Shown one piece after another: positions 1 to 8,129 of a stretch of 64,000 nucleotides of DNA. Under the pieces are notes generated by a model, which saw only the letters and a program-made list of their open reading frames with translations, searched no databases and was not told where the DNA came from. Source of the DNA: VRUE01 sp963704515 (GTDB taxonomy: Bacteria; Actinomycetota; Thermoleophilia; Solirubrobacterales; 70-9). Made by a program: the position numbers and the translations under genes. The first letter of the stretch is position 1, and every line of letters starts with the position of its first letter. The stretch is taken from positions 1,364,001-1,428,000 of the forward strand of contig OY969913.1 of the NCBI GenBank assembly GCA_963704515.1. The letters run 5' to 3'.

Positions 1-343
1 AGGTGTTCTTGATGTCCTCCGGCACCTCGCTCCAGTCGCGGCTGTTCTTTTCCGAGGCGCGGACGAAGTAGTGGATGTCGTCGAAGTCGATCTGCGCGAG
101 GTTGCCGCCCCAGCTCGGGGTCGGGCGCGAGTAGAAGTGCTCCAGCGCCTTGAGCCGGAAGTCGCGCATCCACTGCGGCTCGTCCTTGTAATCGGAGATC
201 GATTCGACCACCTCGCGCGAGAGCCCCTTCGGCGCCTTGTAGGCGTAGCCGGACTCGGAGTCGTGAAAGCCGAACTTCTCCTTGTAATCGGAGTTGATGC
301 CGGCGAGCGACTGTTTCTCGGCTACGACCTCGGGTGTTGCCAT
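1..343 (-). CDS. sufB: SufB, Fe-S cluster assembly scaffold subunit (N-terminal part; runs off the window)
   Basis: The reverse strand opens with ATG at 343 and reads about 114 codons to the window edge. The N-terminus contains the family pattern KGLSREVV, then DEPQWMRDFRLKAL, then a Trp-Gly and the IDFDDIHYFV stretch, as in SufB from SufBCD complexes. SufB carries the nascent Fe-S cluster and receives sulfur from SufS/SufU. It starts one base after the stop of the Rieske gene, so the two are co-transcribed; sufD would be expected just beyond the edge. The start is well placed, with AGGAGAC-like sequence inside the end of the upstream gene. Identity is inferred from the N-terminal third only. 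Confidence 0.9.
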   Translation of the reverse strand, partial: MATPEVVAEKQSLAGINSDYKEKFGFHDSESGYAYKAPKGLSREVVESISDYKDEPQWMRDFRLKALEHFYSRPTPSWGGNLAQIDFDDIHYFVRASEKNSRDWSEVPEDIKNT

Positions 344-344
344 C

Positions 345-674
345 TCAGGAGACCTCCAGGGTGATCGTGTCGTCCACGACGGTCGTCGCGAACGTCCGCA
401 CCGGGGCGAAAGCGGGGAGCGTCTTCGGCCTGCCGGTGCTCAGGTCGAAGAGGGAGCCGTGGCGGGGACACTCGACTGTACAGGCGCCGGCGTCGAACTC
501 GCCCTCGGCGAGCGGCCCGTCGTCATGCGAGCAGCGATCCTCGATCGCGTAGAGCGTGCCCTCGCAGTTGAAGACGCCGATCTTGATGCCCTCGTGCTCG
601 ACCAGCTTCATCGCGCCGGGCGGCAACTCGCCGGCGGCGCAGACGCTGATCTTGGTGGTTGTGCCGTCCGTCAC
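345..674 (-). CDS. Rieske-type [2Fe-2S] ferredoxin of the suf cluster
   Basis: 109-residue protein with one Rieske fold. The cluster ligands are visible as C48-x-H50 (RCSH) and C69-x2-H72 (CPRH), the classical Cys-His pairs. The start is taken as GTG at 674, preceded by AGGAA five bases upstream; the open frame extends further but the extra N-terminus is low complexity and lacks the fold. Small Rieske ferredoxins of this kind lie inside many actinobacterial suf operons, probably as an electron donor for assembly; that role is inference. It is followed directly by sufB. Confidence 0.9.
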   Translation of the reverse strand: MTDGTTTKISVCAAGELPPGAMKLVEHEGIKIGVFNCEGTLYAIEDRCSHDDGPLAEGEFDAGACTVECPRHGSLFDLSTGRPKTLPAFAPVRTFATTVVDDTITLEVS

Positions 675-810
675 GTTATTCCTAGTTCCGAAGTCGGATT
701 TTAGCGTCCGCGCCGGATCGGCCGCGCACCGTAACAGGGGCTTGACTCCCGGCGGGGTGGCGGTGCGATGATCCGAGCGCCCCGAGGACCCTCGAAGATT
801 GGAGAGCGAC

Positions 811-1611
811 ATGAGCGAGAGGACCAGTTACGCCCCCGGCACCCCCTGCTGGATCGACCTGAGCACGCCGAACCAGGACGCCGCGGCCGAGTTCTACAGC
901 GGCCTCTTCGGCTGGAGCGTCGAGGAGGACGAGAACGCGGAGGAGACCGGCGGCTACCGGGTGGCGCGCCTCAAGGACAAGGCGATCGGCGGCGTGATGA
1001 AGCTGATGCAGGAGGGCCAGCCCGTCGCCTGGTCAAGCTACGTCAGCGTCGAGGACGCCGACGCGACCGTCGCCAAGGCCCGCGAGGCCGGTGGCACGGT
1101 GATGATCGAGCCGATGGACGTCCTCGACTACGGCCGGATGGCCTTCGTCATCGACCCGACCGGCGCCGCGATCGGCGTCTGGCAGCCGGGCGTCAACATC
1201 GGCGCCGGCCTCGTCAACGAGCCGGGCGCGCTCTCCTGGAACGAGCTCGCGACGCGCGATCCCGAGGCCGCCAAGACTTTCTACTCCGCGGTCTTCGGCT
1301 GGGACTTCGTCGACCACGAGATGCCGGGAATGGGCACCTACACCGAGTGGAAGCTCGGCGACGCCTCGATCGGCGGGATGGCCGACATCACCGGCCGCGT
1401 GCCCGACGAAGTGCCCGCCCACTGGCTGGTCTACTTCGGCGTCGAGGACGCCGACGCATCGCTGGCGAAGATCGGGGAGCTAGGCGGAAGCGTCAACTTC
1501 GGCCCGGTCGACATCCCCGCCGGCCGCTTCGGTATGGCCGTCGACCCCTGGGGCGCCGCCTTCGCCGTAATCGCCCTCAGCAAACCGGACCAGGGAACAA
1601 GCCAGAGCTAA
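811..1611 (+). CDS. VOC-family protein with two glyoxalase/bleomycin-resistance domains
   Basis: 266 residues in two tandem VOC modules of about 125 residues (roughly 8-125 and 138-260). Each starts with a conserved 'CWIDL/SWNEL ... F Y s g/a vFGW' block and ends with the 'G..fg.v.DP.Ga..gvw' block. ATG at 811 is preferred over the upstream TTG because GGAGAG lies four bases ahead of it. Two-domain VOC proteins of this type are common and usually uncharacterised in Actinobacteria; substrate unknown. The gene lies opposite to, and between, the two parts of the suf cluster, and its stop overlaps the sufU stop by four bases, so it probably arrived by insertion between sufU and the Rieske gene. 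Confidence 0.85.
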   Translation: MSERTSYAPGTPCWIDLSTPNQDAAAEFYSGLFGWSVEEDENAEETGGYRVARLKDKAIGGVMKLMQEGQPVAWSSYVSVEDADATVAKAREAGGTVMIEPMDVLDYGRMAFVIDPTGAAIGVWQPGVNIGAGLVNEPGALSWNELATRDPEAAKTFYSAVFGWDFVDHEMPGMGTYTEWKLGDASIGGMADITGRVPDEVPAHWLVYFGVEDADASLAKIGELGGSVNFGPVDIPAGRFGMAVDPWGAAFAVIALSKPDQGTSQS

Positions 1612-2033
1612 AGGGCCGTCGCTTCGCTCGGGTCGCCGGTCTGGCCCTCGTCCTCCCATTCGGCCGGCTCGCCGAGGCTGGCGCTCTTCACGACCTTTAG
1701 ACCCAGCATCGCGCACTTCATCCGCGTAGCGGAGATCTCGATCCCGAGCAGGTCGAGCACGTACTCCTTGGGCAGCCGCAGCAGCTCCTCGCGCGTCTTG
1801 CCGAGCAGCTCGTCGGTGAGCAGCGAGGTCGCCGCGGTCGAGATCGCGCAGCCCTTGCCCTCGAAGGCGACCTCCGCCACCTTGCCCTCCCCGTCGAGCC
1901 GGATCGTCACGTGCTGCTCGTCCCCGCAAAACGGATTCGTGTCCTCGAACTCGAGGTCTGGGTCCTCCACGTGGCCGAAGTTGTGCGGCCGCTTGTAGTG
2001 CTCGAGGATCTGGTCGCGGTAGAGCTCGTCCAT
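1608..2033 (-). CDS. sufU: SufU, sulfur-relay protein for SufS
   Basis: 141-residue SufU/IscU-like protein. The zinc or cluster ligands are visible at C36 (NPFCGD, with D38), C62 (GKGCAIS) and C107 (MKCAML). The insertion between the second and third Cys is typical of SufU rather than IscU. In Gram-positive bacteria SufU takes persulfide from SufS and hands it to SufBCD. The ATG overlaps the sufS stop as TGATG, so translation is likely coupled. The C-terminal tail of about 20 residues after the last core helix is acidic and variable. Confidence 0.95.
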   Translation of the reverse strand: MDELYRDQILEHYKRPHNFGHVEDPDLEFEDTNPFCGDEQHVTIRLDGEGKVAEVAFEGKGCAISTAATSLLTDELLGKTREELLRLPKEYVLDLLGIEISATRMKCAMLGLKVVKSASLGEPAEWEDEGQTGDPSEATAL

Positions 2034-3292
2034 CAGAGACCGAACACCTTACGCGCGTCGTGGAGGGCCTCGACCAGGCGGTCGATCTCCTCGGGGATGG
2101 TGTGGACGGCGAAGCTGGCGCGAGCTGTCGCCGGCACGCCGAGGCGGTCCATCAGCGGCTGGGCGCAGTGGTGGCCGGCGCGCACCGCGACCCCGTGGCG
2201 GTCGAGGATCTCCGAGACGTCGTGGGCGTGGACGCCCTCGAGCTCGAAGGAGACCGGGCCGAGGCGCTCGGGACCGGCCGGCGGGCCGAAGATCCGCAGC
2301 CCCGGCACCTCGCCGAGGCGCTCGATCGCGTAGTTGGCGATCCCGCGCTCGTGGTCGCGCACCGCCTCCATGCCGAGTCCGTCGAGCCAGCGTAGCGCCG
2401 AGGCCATGCCGATCGCCTGGGCGATCGCCGGGGTGCCGGCCTCGAAGCGGGCCGGCGGGTCGGCGTAGGTCGTGCCTTCCACGGTCACCTTGCGGATCAT
2501 CGAGCCGCCGCCGAGGAAGGGCGGCATCGTGCGCAGCAGGTCGAGCCGCGCCCAGAGCGCGCCGATCCCCGTCGGCGCGTAGAGCTTGTGACCGGTCAGC
2601 GCGTAGATGTCGACGCCCAGCGCGCCGACGTCGACCGGCAGCTTCGGCGCCGCCTGGGCGCCGTCGGCCAGCACCAGTGCCCCGGCCGCGTGCGCCAGCC
2701 GGGCGATCTCGGTCAGCGGGTTCTCGGTCCCGAGCACGTTGGAGACGTGGGTGACGGCGACCAGCTTCGGCCCGCGCTCCAGCAGCGCCGCGTAGGCCGC
2801 CATATCGAGCAGCCCGTCCTCGCCCACCCGGACCCAGTCGATCTCCGCCCCGACCCGCTCGGCCAGCTGCTGCCAGGGCACGATGTTCGAGTGGTGCTCC
2901 ATCTCGGTGAGCACGACCCGGTCGCCCTTGCCGAGGTTGGCATCGCCCCAGGCGCGCGCCACCAGGTTGATCGCCTCGGTCGCGTTGCGGACGAAGATCA
3001 CCTCGCGCCGGTCGGCCGCCCCCAGGTGGTCGGCGACGGTCGCCCGCGCGCCCTCGTACGCCGCCGTCGCCTCGGCCGAGAGCGTGTGCGAGCCGCGGTG
3101 GACGTTGGAGTGGTGGCCTCGCTCGTAGCGGTCGACCGCCTGGATCGAGGCCAGCACCCGCTGGGCGCTGGCGCCGCTGTCCAGGTAGGCGACCGGGCGC
3201 CCGTGCACCTCCCGCTCGAGGGCGGGAAAGGCGGCGCGCACCTTCTCGATCGGGAACGGGGGGGTGGAGCGCTTGGCCGTCGTCTGCTCCAT
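2033..3292 (-). CDS. sufS: SufS cysteine desulfurase
   Basis: 419 residues, normal length for a group II cysteine desulfurase. The PLP lysine is K236 in TGHKLYAP and the persulfide-forming cysteine is C376 in RAGHHCAQP. It releases sulfur from L-cysteine as an enzyme-bound persulfide for transfer to SufU. It lies 10 bp downstream of sufC and overlaps sufU. Start ATG at 3292. Confidence 0.96.
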   Translation of the reverse strand: MEQTTAKRSTPPFPIEKVRAAFPALEREVHGRPVAYLDSGASAQRVLASIQAVDRYERGHHSNVHRGSHTLSAEATAAYEGARATVADHLGAADRREVIFVRNATEAINLVARAWGDANLGKGDRVVLTEMEHHSNIVPWQQLAERVGAEIDWVRVGEDGLLDMAAYAALLERGPKLVAVTHVSNVLGTENPLTEIARLAHAAGALVLADGAQAAPKLPVDVGALGVDIYALTGHKLYAPTGIGALWARLDLLRTMPPFLGGGSMIRKVTVEGTTYADPPARFEAGTPAIAQAIGMASALRWLDGLGMEAVRDHERGIANYAIERLGEVPGLRIFGPPAGPERLGPVSFELEGVHAHDVSEILDRHGVAVRAGHHCAQPLMDRLGVPATARASFAVHTIPEEIDRLVEALHDARKVFGL

Positions 3293-3302
3293 CGTCCCGT
3301 GC

Positions 3303-4073
3303 TTAGGCGGAGGCGCCGGCCTCCACCTCCTCGCGGATCCAGCCGTAGCCCTTCTCCTCGAGCACGCCGACCAGCTCCGGCCCGCCTTCCTTGACGATCC
3401 GCCCCTCGTACATGACGTGGACGAAGTCCGGCTTGACCATGTGCAGGATGCGCTGGTAGTGGGTGATGATCAGCACGCCCATGTCCGGCCCGGCGAACTG
3501 GTTGACGCCCTCGGCGACCGTGCGCAGCGCGTCGATGTCGAGCCCCGAGTCGGTCTCGTCGAGCACCGCGATCTCGGGTCGCAGCAGGGCCAGCTGCAAC
3601 AACTCCATCCGCTTCTTCTCGCCCCCCGAGAATCCGTCGTTGAGGTAGCGGCTGGAGAAGTCTTTGGGGATGTTGGCCAACGCCATCGCCTCCTGGGCGA
3701 CCTTGGCGAAGTCTTTTATCTTGATCGGCTCTTCGCCGCGCGCTTCGCGCCGGGCGTTGATGATCATCCGCAGGTACTTGCTGACCGAGACGCCGGGGAT
3801 CGCCACCGGGTACTGGAAGGCCATGAAGAGGCCGGCGCGCGAGCGCTCGTCGGGGTCGGCCTCGGTCATGTCCTCGCCCTTGAAGGTGATCGTCCCCTCG
3901 GTCACCTCCAGCGCCGGGTGGCCCATGATCGCGTTGGCGAGCGTCGACTTGCCGGAGCCGTTGGGGCCCATCAGGGCGTGGACCTTGCCCTTCTCGACAT
4001 CGAGGTCGAGCCCCCGGAGGATCTCCTTGTCCTCGGCGCTCACGTGCAGGTTGCGTATCTCCAGCTCAGCCAA
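3303..4073 (-). CDS. sufC: SufC, ATPase of the SufBCD Fe-S assembly complex
   Basis: 256-residue ABC-type ATPase. Walker A is GPNGSGKST (about 36-44), the signature motif is FSGGEKKR, and Walker B ends in a Glu (LDETDSGLD), the SufC-specific form. The start is set at TTG 4073 because GGAG lies five bases before it; a GTG at 4079 would overlap that ribosome site. SufC powers conformational change of SufB-SufD during cluster building. It follows the Rrf2 regulator in the same operon, and sufS comes next. Confidence 0.95.
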   Translation of the reverse strand: MAELEIRNLHVSAEDKEILRGLDLDVEKGKVHALMGPNGSGKSTLANAIMGHPALEVTEGTITFKGEDMTEADPDERSRAGLFMAFQYPVAIPGVSVSKYLRMIINARREARGEEPIKIKDFAKVAQEAMALANIPKDFSSRYLNDGFSGGEKKRMELLQLALLRPEIAVLDETDSGLDIDALRTVAEGVNQFAGPDMGVLIITHYQRILHMVKPDFVHVMYEGRIVKEGGPELVGVLEEKGYGWIREEVEAGASA

Positions 4074-4107
4074 TCTCACTCCGTTTCATAGTTTGTGAAG
4101 GTCTGCA

Positions 4108-4581
4108 TCAGGCGGCGGCGCCGACCGTCGGCCGCTCGCCGCTCCGGCCCGGGCCGGCGAACTCCACCAGCTCGGCCAGGGTGGTGCCCGAGAGGGCTTT
4201 CGTCACGCCGCCCTGCACGCGCGTCCAGAGCAGCTTCGTCGCGCAGGCACCGTCGCCGTCGTCCTCGTGCGAGCAGAGCACTTTGCCATCTGGCGAGTCG
4301 TGGAAGCACTCCATCGGGGCGATCTGCCCTTCAAGCGCCTCGACCACCTCGTTCATGGTGATCTCCGCGGCCGGCTTGGCCAGGCGGTAACCGCCGTGCG
4401 CGCCCCGGGTCGAGGTGACCAGGCCGGCCTTGCGCAGCTTCGCCACCAGGTGCTCGAGGTAGGAGAGCGGCAGCCGCTCAGCCTCGGCGACGCTGCTCAA
4501 CGAGACCGGCGCCGAGCCGGGCTGACGACCCAGCTCGACCATCAGCCGCACGCCGTACTCCGCTTTGGTTGAGAACAACAT
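4108..4581 (-). CDS. Rrf2-family regulator heading the suf operon
   Basis: 157 residues. The N-terminal winged helix reads MLFSTKAEYGVRLMVEL, with recognition region LPLSYLEHLVAKLRKAGLV and the wing RGAHGGYRLA. Three cysteines, C92, C103 and C113, sit in the loop that binds an Fe-S cluster in IscR-like members. It probably represses or tunes the suf genes according to cluster supply. The upstream strand shows TAGGAT, a fair -10, about 8 bases before the ATG, which suggests a leaderless or nearly leaderless transcript. Whether the ligand is a cluster or O-acetylserine/cysteine as in CymR cannot be settled here, but the Cys triad favours a cluster. Confidence 0.9.
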   Translation of the reverse strand: MLFSTKAEYGVRLMVELGRQPGSAPVSLSSVAEAERLPLSYLEHLVAKLRKAGLVTSTRGAHGGYRLAKPAAEITMNEVVEALEGQIAPMECFHDSPDGKVLCSHEDDGDGACATKLLWTRVQGGVTKALSGTTLAELVEFAGPGRSGERPTVGAAA

Positions 4582-4641
4582 CTGCCTAAATCCTACTCAA
4601 CGGGTCGGTTATGGCGGCCGTCGGGGGGGGGCGAGCTTTGG

Positions 4642-4690
4642 GGGGTTGGCGACTTACCTACCCGTGGAGGGCAGGAAAGTCGCCAACCCC
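4642..4690. repeat. Long hairpin over the start of the AbiEi/DUF559 gene
   Basis: Perfect 14-nt arms GGGGTTGGCGACTT (4642-4655) and AAGTCGCCAACCCC (4677-4690). The stem goes on inside through CCTACCC/GGGCAGG with two mismatches, leaving a five-base loop. It spans the GTG start chosen for the following gene. Confidence 0.8.
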
Positions 4691-5587
4691 GATGTGCGCA
4701 TTGGCGAGATCGCGGCGCGGCAGCACGGGACGATCTCCCTTGTTCAGCTGCGTGGCCTCGGTCTCACCGACAAGGCGATCCGCGGACGCGTTGCGGCGGG
4801 ACGGCTCCATCGGGTTCACCGGGGGGTCTACGCAGTCGGTCATCCGCACTTGTCGGCCGAGGGAGGCTGCTTCGCGGCGGTCTTGGCTGTCGGTCGCGGA
4901 CCGCATGGCGACGGCGGCCGCATCCTGGCGCGCTGGCGGGCGGCGGTGAGCCACCGCAGTGCAGCATCGCTTTGGGGGCTGCTGCCGCTGAAGGCCGGGG
5001 CATGCGACGTGGTCGTCCTGGGGAGCGCGGGCCGGGCGCGACGTCCGGGCATCCGCGTTCACCGCACGCGCAATCTCGATGCGGCAGAGGTCACTCTCCG
5101 CACCGGGGTGCCGGTCACGACGCCGGCCCGAACGGTTGCCGACCTCCGATGCGCCGCTGGCGCCCGCTATCCGGGCGCGGTATCCGCACGCGAGTTGCGC
5201 CGGGCGATTCGCCAGGCGAACGTCCTCGGATTGCCGATCGGCGAAGAAGATGCCAGGGACCGCACTCGCAGCGACCTCGAGGACGCATTTCTCCGGCTCT
5301 GCCGGCGCCATCGCCTGCCTCCGCCTGAGGTCAACGTTCGCATCGGCCCCTACCTCGTCGACTTCCTCTGGCGGGGAGAGCGGCTCGCGGTGGAGACCGA
5401 TGCCTACCTCTACCACCGAGGCAGGCAGGCCTTTCAGGATGATCGAGCTCGGGATCTGGGGTTGAGACGCCGGGGCTTCGACGTCATCCGATTCTCCGAA
5501 CGGCAGATCGAAGGGGAATCCGATCGAGTCGCCGAGGTTGTCGGCTCTGCCCTCGGGGGCCGCCGTCCGGTAAACAAGGCACGGTGA
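4664..5587 (+). CDS. AbiEi-like antitoxin N-terminal domain fused to a DUF559 (Vsr-like) nuclease-fold domain
   Basis: About 307 residues from GTG 4664. The N-terminal half has the pattern IAARQHGTISLVQL..LG...AIRGRVAAGRLHRVHRGVYAVG, as in AbiEi_4 winged-helix domains. The C-terminal part (about 210-300) has DLEDAFLRLCRRHRLPPPEVN..IGPYLVDFLW....AVETDAYLYH, the DUF559 fold related to very-short-patch-repair endonucleases, with the E..D...DF...E pattern kept. Such fusions are multicopy in Solirubrobacterales-type genomes; function unknown. No clear ribosome site was found; another GTG at 4694 begins exactly at the conserved domain. A strong hairpin covers the start. Confidence 0.75.
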   Translation: MEGRKVANPDVRIGEIAARQHGTISLVQLRGLGLTDKAIRGRVAAGRLHRVHRGVYAVGHPHLSAEGGCFAAVLAVGRGPHGDGGRILARWRAAVSHRSAASLWGLLPLKAGACDVVVLGSAGRARRPGIRVHRTRNLDAAEVTLRTGVPVTTPARTVADLRCAAGARYPGAVSARELRRAIRQANVLGLPIGEEDARDRTRSDLEDAFLRLCRRHRLPPPEVNVRIGPYLVDFLWRGERLAVETDAYLYHRGRQAFQDDRARDLGLRRRGFDVIRFSERQIEGESDRVAEVVGSALGGRRPVNKAR

Positions 5588-5646
5588 GGCGGGAAGCGGT
5601 GCTTGCGCCATAATCGGGGGACCAACCGAGGAGGCTCAACGCAGCG

Positions 5647-6507
5647 ATGAAGACCACCAAGCAATCGACCTTCGGGGCGACGCTCCGCACCACGATCCTG
5701 ATGGCCTCGCTCTCGGGGCTGCTGGTCGTCATCGGCGCCCTGATCGGCGGCGCCAAGACCGCGCTGCTCTTCCTCCTCTTCGCCTTCGCGATCAACTTCT
5801 TCTCCTACTTCTTCAGCGACAAGATGGCGCTGGCGATGAGCGGCGCCAAACCGGTCTCGCGGGACGAAGCGCCGAAGCTCTACACCGCGGTCGAAGAACT
5901 GACCGCGCGCGCCGGCCTGCCGATGCCGCGCCTCTACGTGATCCCCCAGGACCAGCCCAACGCCTTCGCCACCGGCCGCAACCCGTCGCACTCGGCGGTC
6001 GCGGTGACGCGCGGCATCCTCAACTTGCTCTCCGAAGACGAGCTGCGCGGCGTGCTCGCCCACGAGCTCACCCACATCCGCAACCGCGACATCCTGATCC
6101 AGTCGGTCGCCTCGGCGATCGGCGCCGCGATCACCTACATCGCCTACATGCTGCTCTGGTTCGGCGACGACGACAACTCCCCGCTGGCCCTGGTCGGGCA
6201 ACTGGCGACCTTCCTGCTCGCCCCAATCGCCGCCTCGATCATCCAGCTGGCGATCTCGCGCCAGCGCGAGTACGCGGCCGACGCCGGCGGCGCCGAAATC
6301 TGCGGCAACCCCGAGTCTCTGGCCAGCGCCCTGCTGCGCCTCGAGCAGGGGGCGAAGGCGACGCCGATGCAGGTCAACCAAGCGGCCGAGCCGCTCTACA
6401 TCGTCAAGCCGTTCTCGGCCAAGGGCATGGCCGGCCTCTTCTCGACCCACCCCCCGATCGAGGAGCGGGTCAAAAGGCTGCGCCAGATGCGCCCGAGCCT
6501 GGGTTGA
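5647..6507 (+). CDS. htpX: HtpX-like membrane zinc metalloprotease
   Basis: 286 residues. Two hydrophobic segments lie near the N-terminus (about 14-34 and 38-56), then the zinc motif H139-E140-x2-H143 (AHELTH), two more membrane segments, and the third ligand Glu in REYAADAGG. HtpX is an M48 membrane protease that clears misfolded membrane proteins. ATG 5647 is preceded by GAGGAGG. It stands alone between the DUF559 gene and a small coiled-coil gene. Confidence 0.92.
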   Translation: MKTTKQSTFGATLRTTILMASLSGLLVVIGALIGGAKTALLFLLFAFAINFFSYFFSDKMALAMSGAKPVSRDEAPKLYTAVEELTARAGLPMPRLYVIPQDQPNAFATGRNPSHSAVAVTRGILNLLSEDELRGVLAHELTHIRNRDILIQSVASAIGAAITYIAYMLLWFGDDDNSPLALVGQLATFLLAPIAASIIQLAISRQREYAADAGGAEICGNPESLASALLRLEQGAKATPMQVNQAAEPLYIVKPFSAKGMAGLFSTHPPIEERVKRLRQMRPSLG

Positions 6508-6609
6508 CCCGTCGCACCGGTTTCGGGGCGCGCGACGCGCGCGAATTCCGTTGCAAACAATTGACATTCTGCGCGCCACACGTCGCAGACATCTCGTTAC
6601 GGTGTCATC

Positions 6610-6870
6610 ATGGAGCTGATGGCAAGGGACTGGACCGACGAGCGCCTGGAAGAGCGATTCGACCGGATTGACTGGCAGCACGGTCGGTTTGACGCCGACG
6701 TCCGTGAGCTGCGCGCTGATTTCCGCGAGTTGCGTACAGAAATGAACGGTCGTTTCGACGCCATGGAACACCGTTTCGATGCGATGCAGCGTCTGATGAT
6801 TCAAATCGCGGCAGCGACGCTGGCAACATTCCTCGCGGGCGCCCTCGGGCTTATCGCCACGCATTTCTAG
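6610..6870 (+). CDS. Small coiled-coil protein with a C-terminal membrane anchor
   Basis: 86 residues. Residues about 9-60 form heptad-like repeats rich in R, E, D and F (ERFDRIDWQHGRFD, RFDAMEHRFDAM); residues about 62-84 are a membrane span. It resembles the widespread short 'coiled coil plus TM' proteins with no assigned function. TTGACA at 6554-6559 could be a -35, but no good -10 follows. No Shine-Dalgarno sequence is visible ahead of the ATG. Confidence 0.6.
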   Translation: MELMARDWTDERLEERFDRIDWQHGRFDADVRELRADFRELRTEMNGRFDAMEHRFDAMQRLMIQIAAATLATFLAGALGLIATHF

Positions 6871-6886
6871 CCAGGCTTCCAAGCCT

Positions 6887-6906
6887 CGCTATACTTTTTG
6901 AAGTAA
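6887..6906 (+). promoter_or_regulatory. Shared 20-bp promoter/operator element, copy 1
   Basis: CGCTATACTTTTTGAAGTAA contains a -10-like TATACT (6890-6895) overlapped by the palindrome TACTT-TTTG-AAGTA. The identical 20 bases recur at 8440-8459 ahead of cysM. It lies 28 bp before the start of the rhodanese-E1 gene. It is probably a binding site for a regulator of sulfur or cysteine genes; the identity of that regulator is not known. Confidence 0.75.
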
Positions 6907-6934
6907 AAGCCGATCCGGATTTAGGAGATTGTCA

Positions 6935-8101
6935 GTGGCGAACGGTGCGGAGACGAAGGTGAGGGCTCAGGTCGAGGAGATCGAGCCGTTCGAGGCGGAG
7001 CAGGAGATCGAGGGCGGCGACGTCGTCCTGATCGACACGCGTGAGCCGCACGAGTACCAGGAGGCCCACCTCGAGAACGGCAAGCTGGTGCCGCCCGGCC
7101 TGCTCGCCGACGAGATCGCCGCCGCCGCGCCCGACAAGTCGGCGCGCGCGATCGTCTACTGCCGCAGCGGCAACCGCTCCTACACCGCCGCCGCCCAGCT
7201 CGAAGCGCTCGGCTACACCGACGTCGCCTCGATGGCGGGCGGCATCCTCGCCTGGCAGGAGCAGGGGCTGCCGGTCGTCTCGGCCAGCGGCATGACCGCC
7301 GAGCAGCGCGACCGCTACTCGCGCCACACCCTGCTGCCCGAGGTCGGCGTCGACGGCCAGCTGAAGATGCTGAATGCCAAGGTGCTGCTGCTCGGCGCCG
7401 GCGGCCTCGGCGCGCCGACCGCGCTCTACCTGGCGGCCGCCGGGATCGGCACGATCGGGCTGGTCGACGACGACGTGGTCGACGCCTCCAACCTGCAGCG
7501 CCAGGTGATCCACAACACCGAGCGGATCGGTACGCCGAAGACCGAGTCGGCGCGGCTGACGATCGAGGCGCTCAACCCCGACGTCAAGGTGATCGAGCAC
7601 CGCACGCGGCTCAACGCCGGGAACATCCTCGAGATCATCGAGCCCTACGACGTGATCGTCGACGGGGCCGACAACTTCCCCACGCGCTACCTGCTCAACG
7701 ACGCCTCGGTGCGGCTCCGCAAGCCGGTCGTCTCGGCCTCGATCCTCAGCTTCGACGGCCAGATCTCGACCTTCGTCCCCTACGAGGGGCCCTGCTACCG
7801 CTGCCTCTACCCGACGCCGCCGCCAGCCGAGCTGGCGCCGAGCTGCTCCGCCAACGGCGTGCTCGGCGTGATGGCCGGGACGATGGGCACCCTGCAGGCC
7901 AACGAGGTGCTGAAGCTGGTGATCGGAATCGGCGAGCCGCTGATCGGTCGCCTGCTCCTCTACGAGGCGCTCGGCACCCGCTTCACCGAGCTGAAGGTGC
8001 GCCGCGACCCGGAGTGCCCGATCTGTGGCGAGCACGCCGCCGAGGTCCCGGAGTCGGAGATGGGCCAGTTCCCCGACTACGACGCCTTCTGCGCCGGGTA
8101 G
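6935..8101 (+). CDS. Rhodanese-ThiF/MoeB fusion, sulfur-activating E1-like enzyme (MoeZ-type)
   Basis: 388 residues. Residues 15-115 are a rhodanese domain with catalytic C76 in YCRSGNRS. Residues 120-385 are a ThiF/MoeB adenylyltransferase with LLGAGGLGAP for ATP, the SNLQRQ arginine, zinc pairs CYRC and CPIC, and the conserved Cys of SCSANGVLG. It should adenylate the C-terminal Gly of CysO and convert it to a thiocarboxylate. In mycobacterial MoeZ the order is MoeB then rhodanese; here the rhodanese is first. GTG 6935 is chosen because AGGAG ends seven bases before it. cysO follows 28 bp later. Confidence 0.92.
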   Translation: MANGAETKVRAQVEEIEPFEAEQEIEGGDVVLIDTREPHEYQEAHLENGKLVPPGLLADEIAAAAPDKSARAIVYCRSGNRSYTAAAQLEALGYTDVASMAGGILAWQEQGLPVVSASGMTAEQRDRYSRHTLLPEVGVDGQLKMLNAKVLLLGAGGLGAPTALYLAAAGIGTIGLVDDDVVDASNLQRQVIHNTERIGTPKTESARLTIEALNPDVKVIEHRTRLNAGNILEIIEPYDVIVDGADNFPTRYLLNDASVRLRKPVVSASILSFDGQISTFVPYEGPCYRCLYPTPPPAELAPSCSANGVLGVMAGTMGTLQANEVLKLVIGIGEPLIGRLLLYEALGTRFTELKVRRDPECPICGEHAAEVPESEMGQFPDYDAFCAG

Positions 8102-8114
8102 CTCCCGACTCGAC

Positions 8115-8120
8115 TAGGAT
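8115..8120 (+). promoter_or_regulatory. Possible -10 for a leaderless cysO transcript
   Basis: TAGGAT lies nine bases before the cysO ATG, and no Shine-Dalgarno sequence is present. This is the same arrangement as before infA, the DUF3352 gene, mec and coxB. No consensus -35 is visible. Confidence 0.4.
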
Positions 8121-8129
8121 CGCGCCCTG

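Noticed and set aside
2588..3394. Long plus-strand frames over sufS
   Set aside because: Antisense shadows of sufS with no family pattern.
6554..6600. Promoter for the small coiled-coil gene from TTGACA
   Set aside because: No acceptable -10 at 16-18 bases; left out of the feature list.
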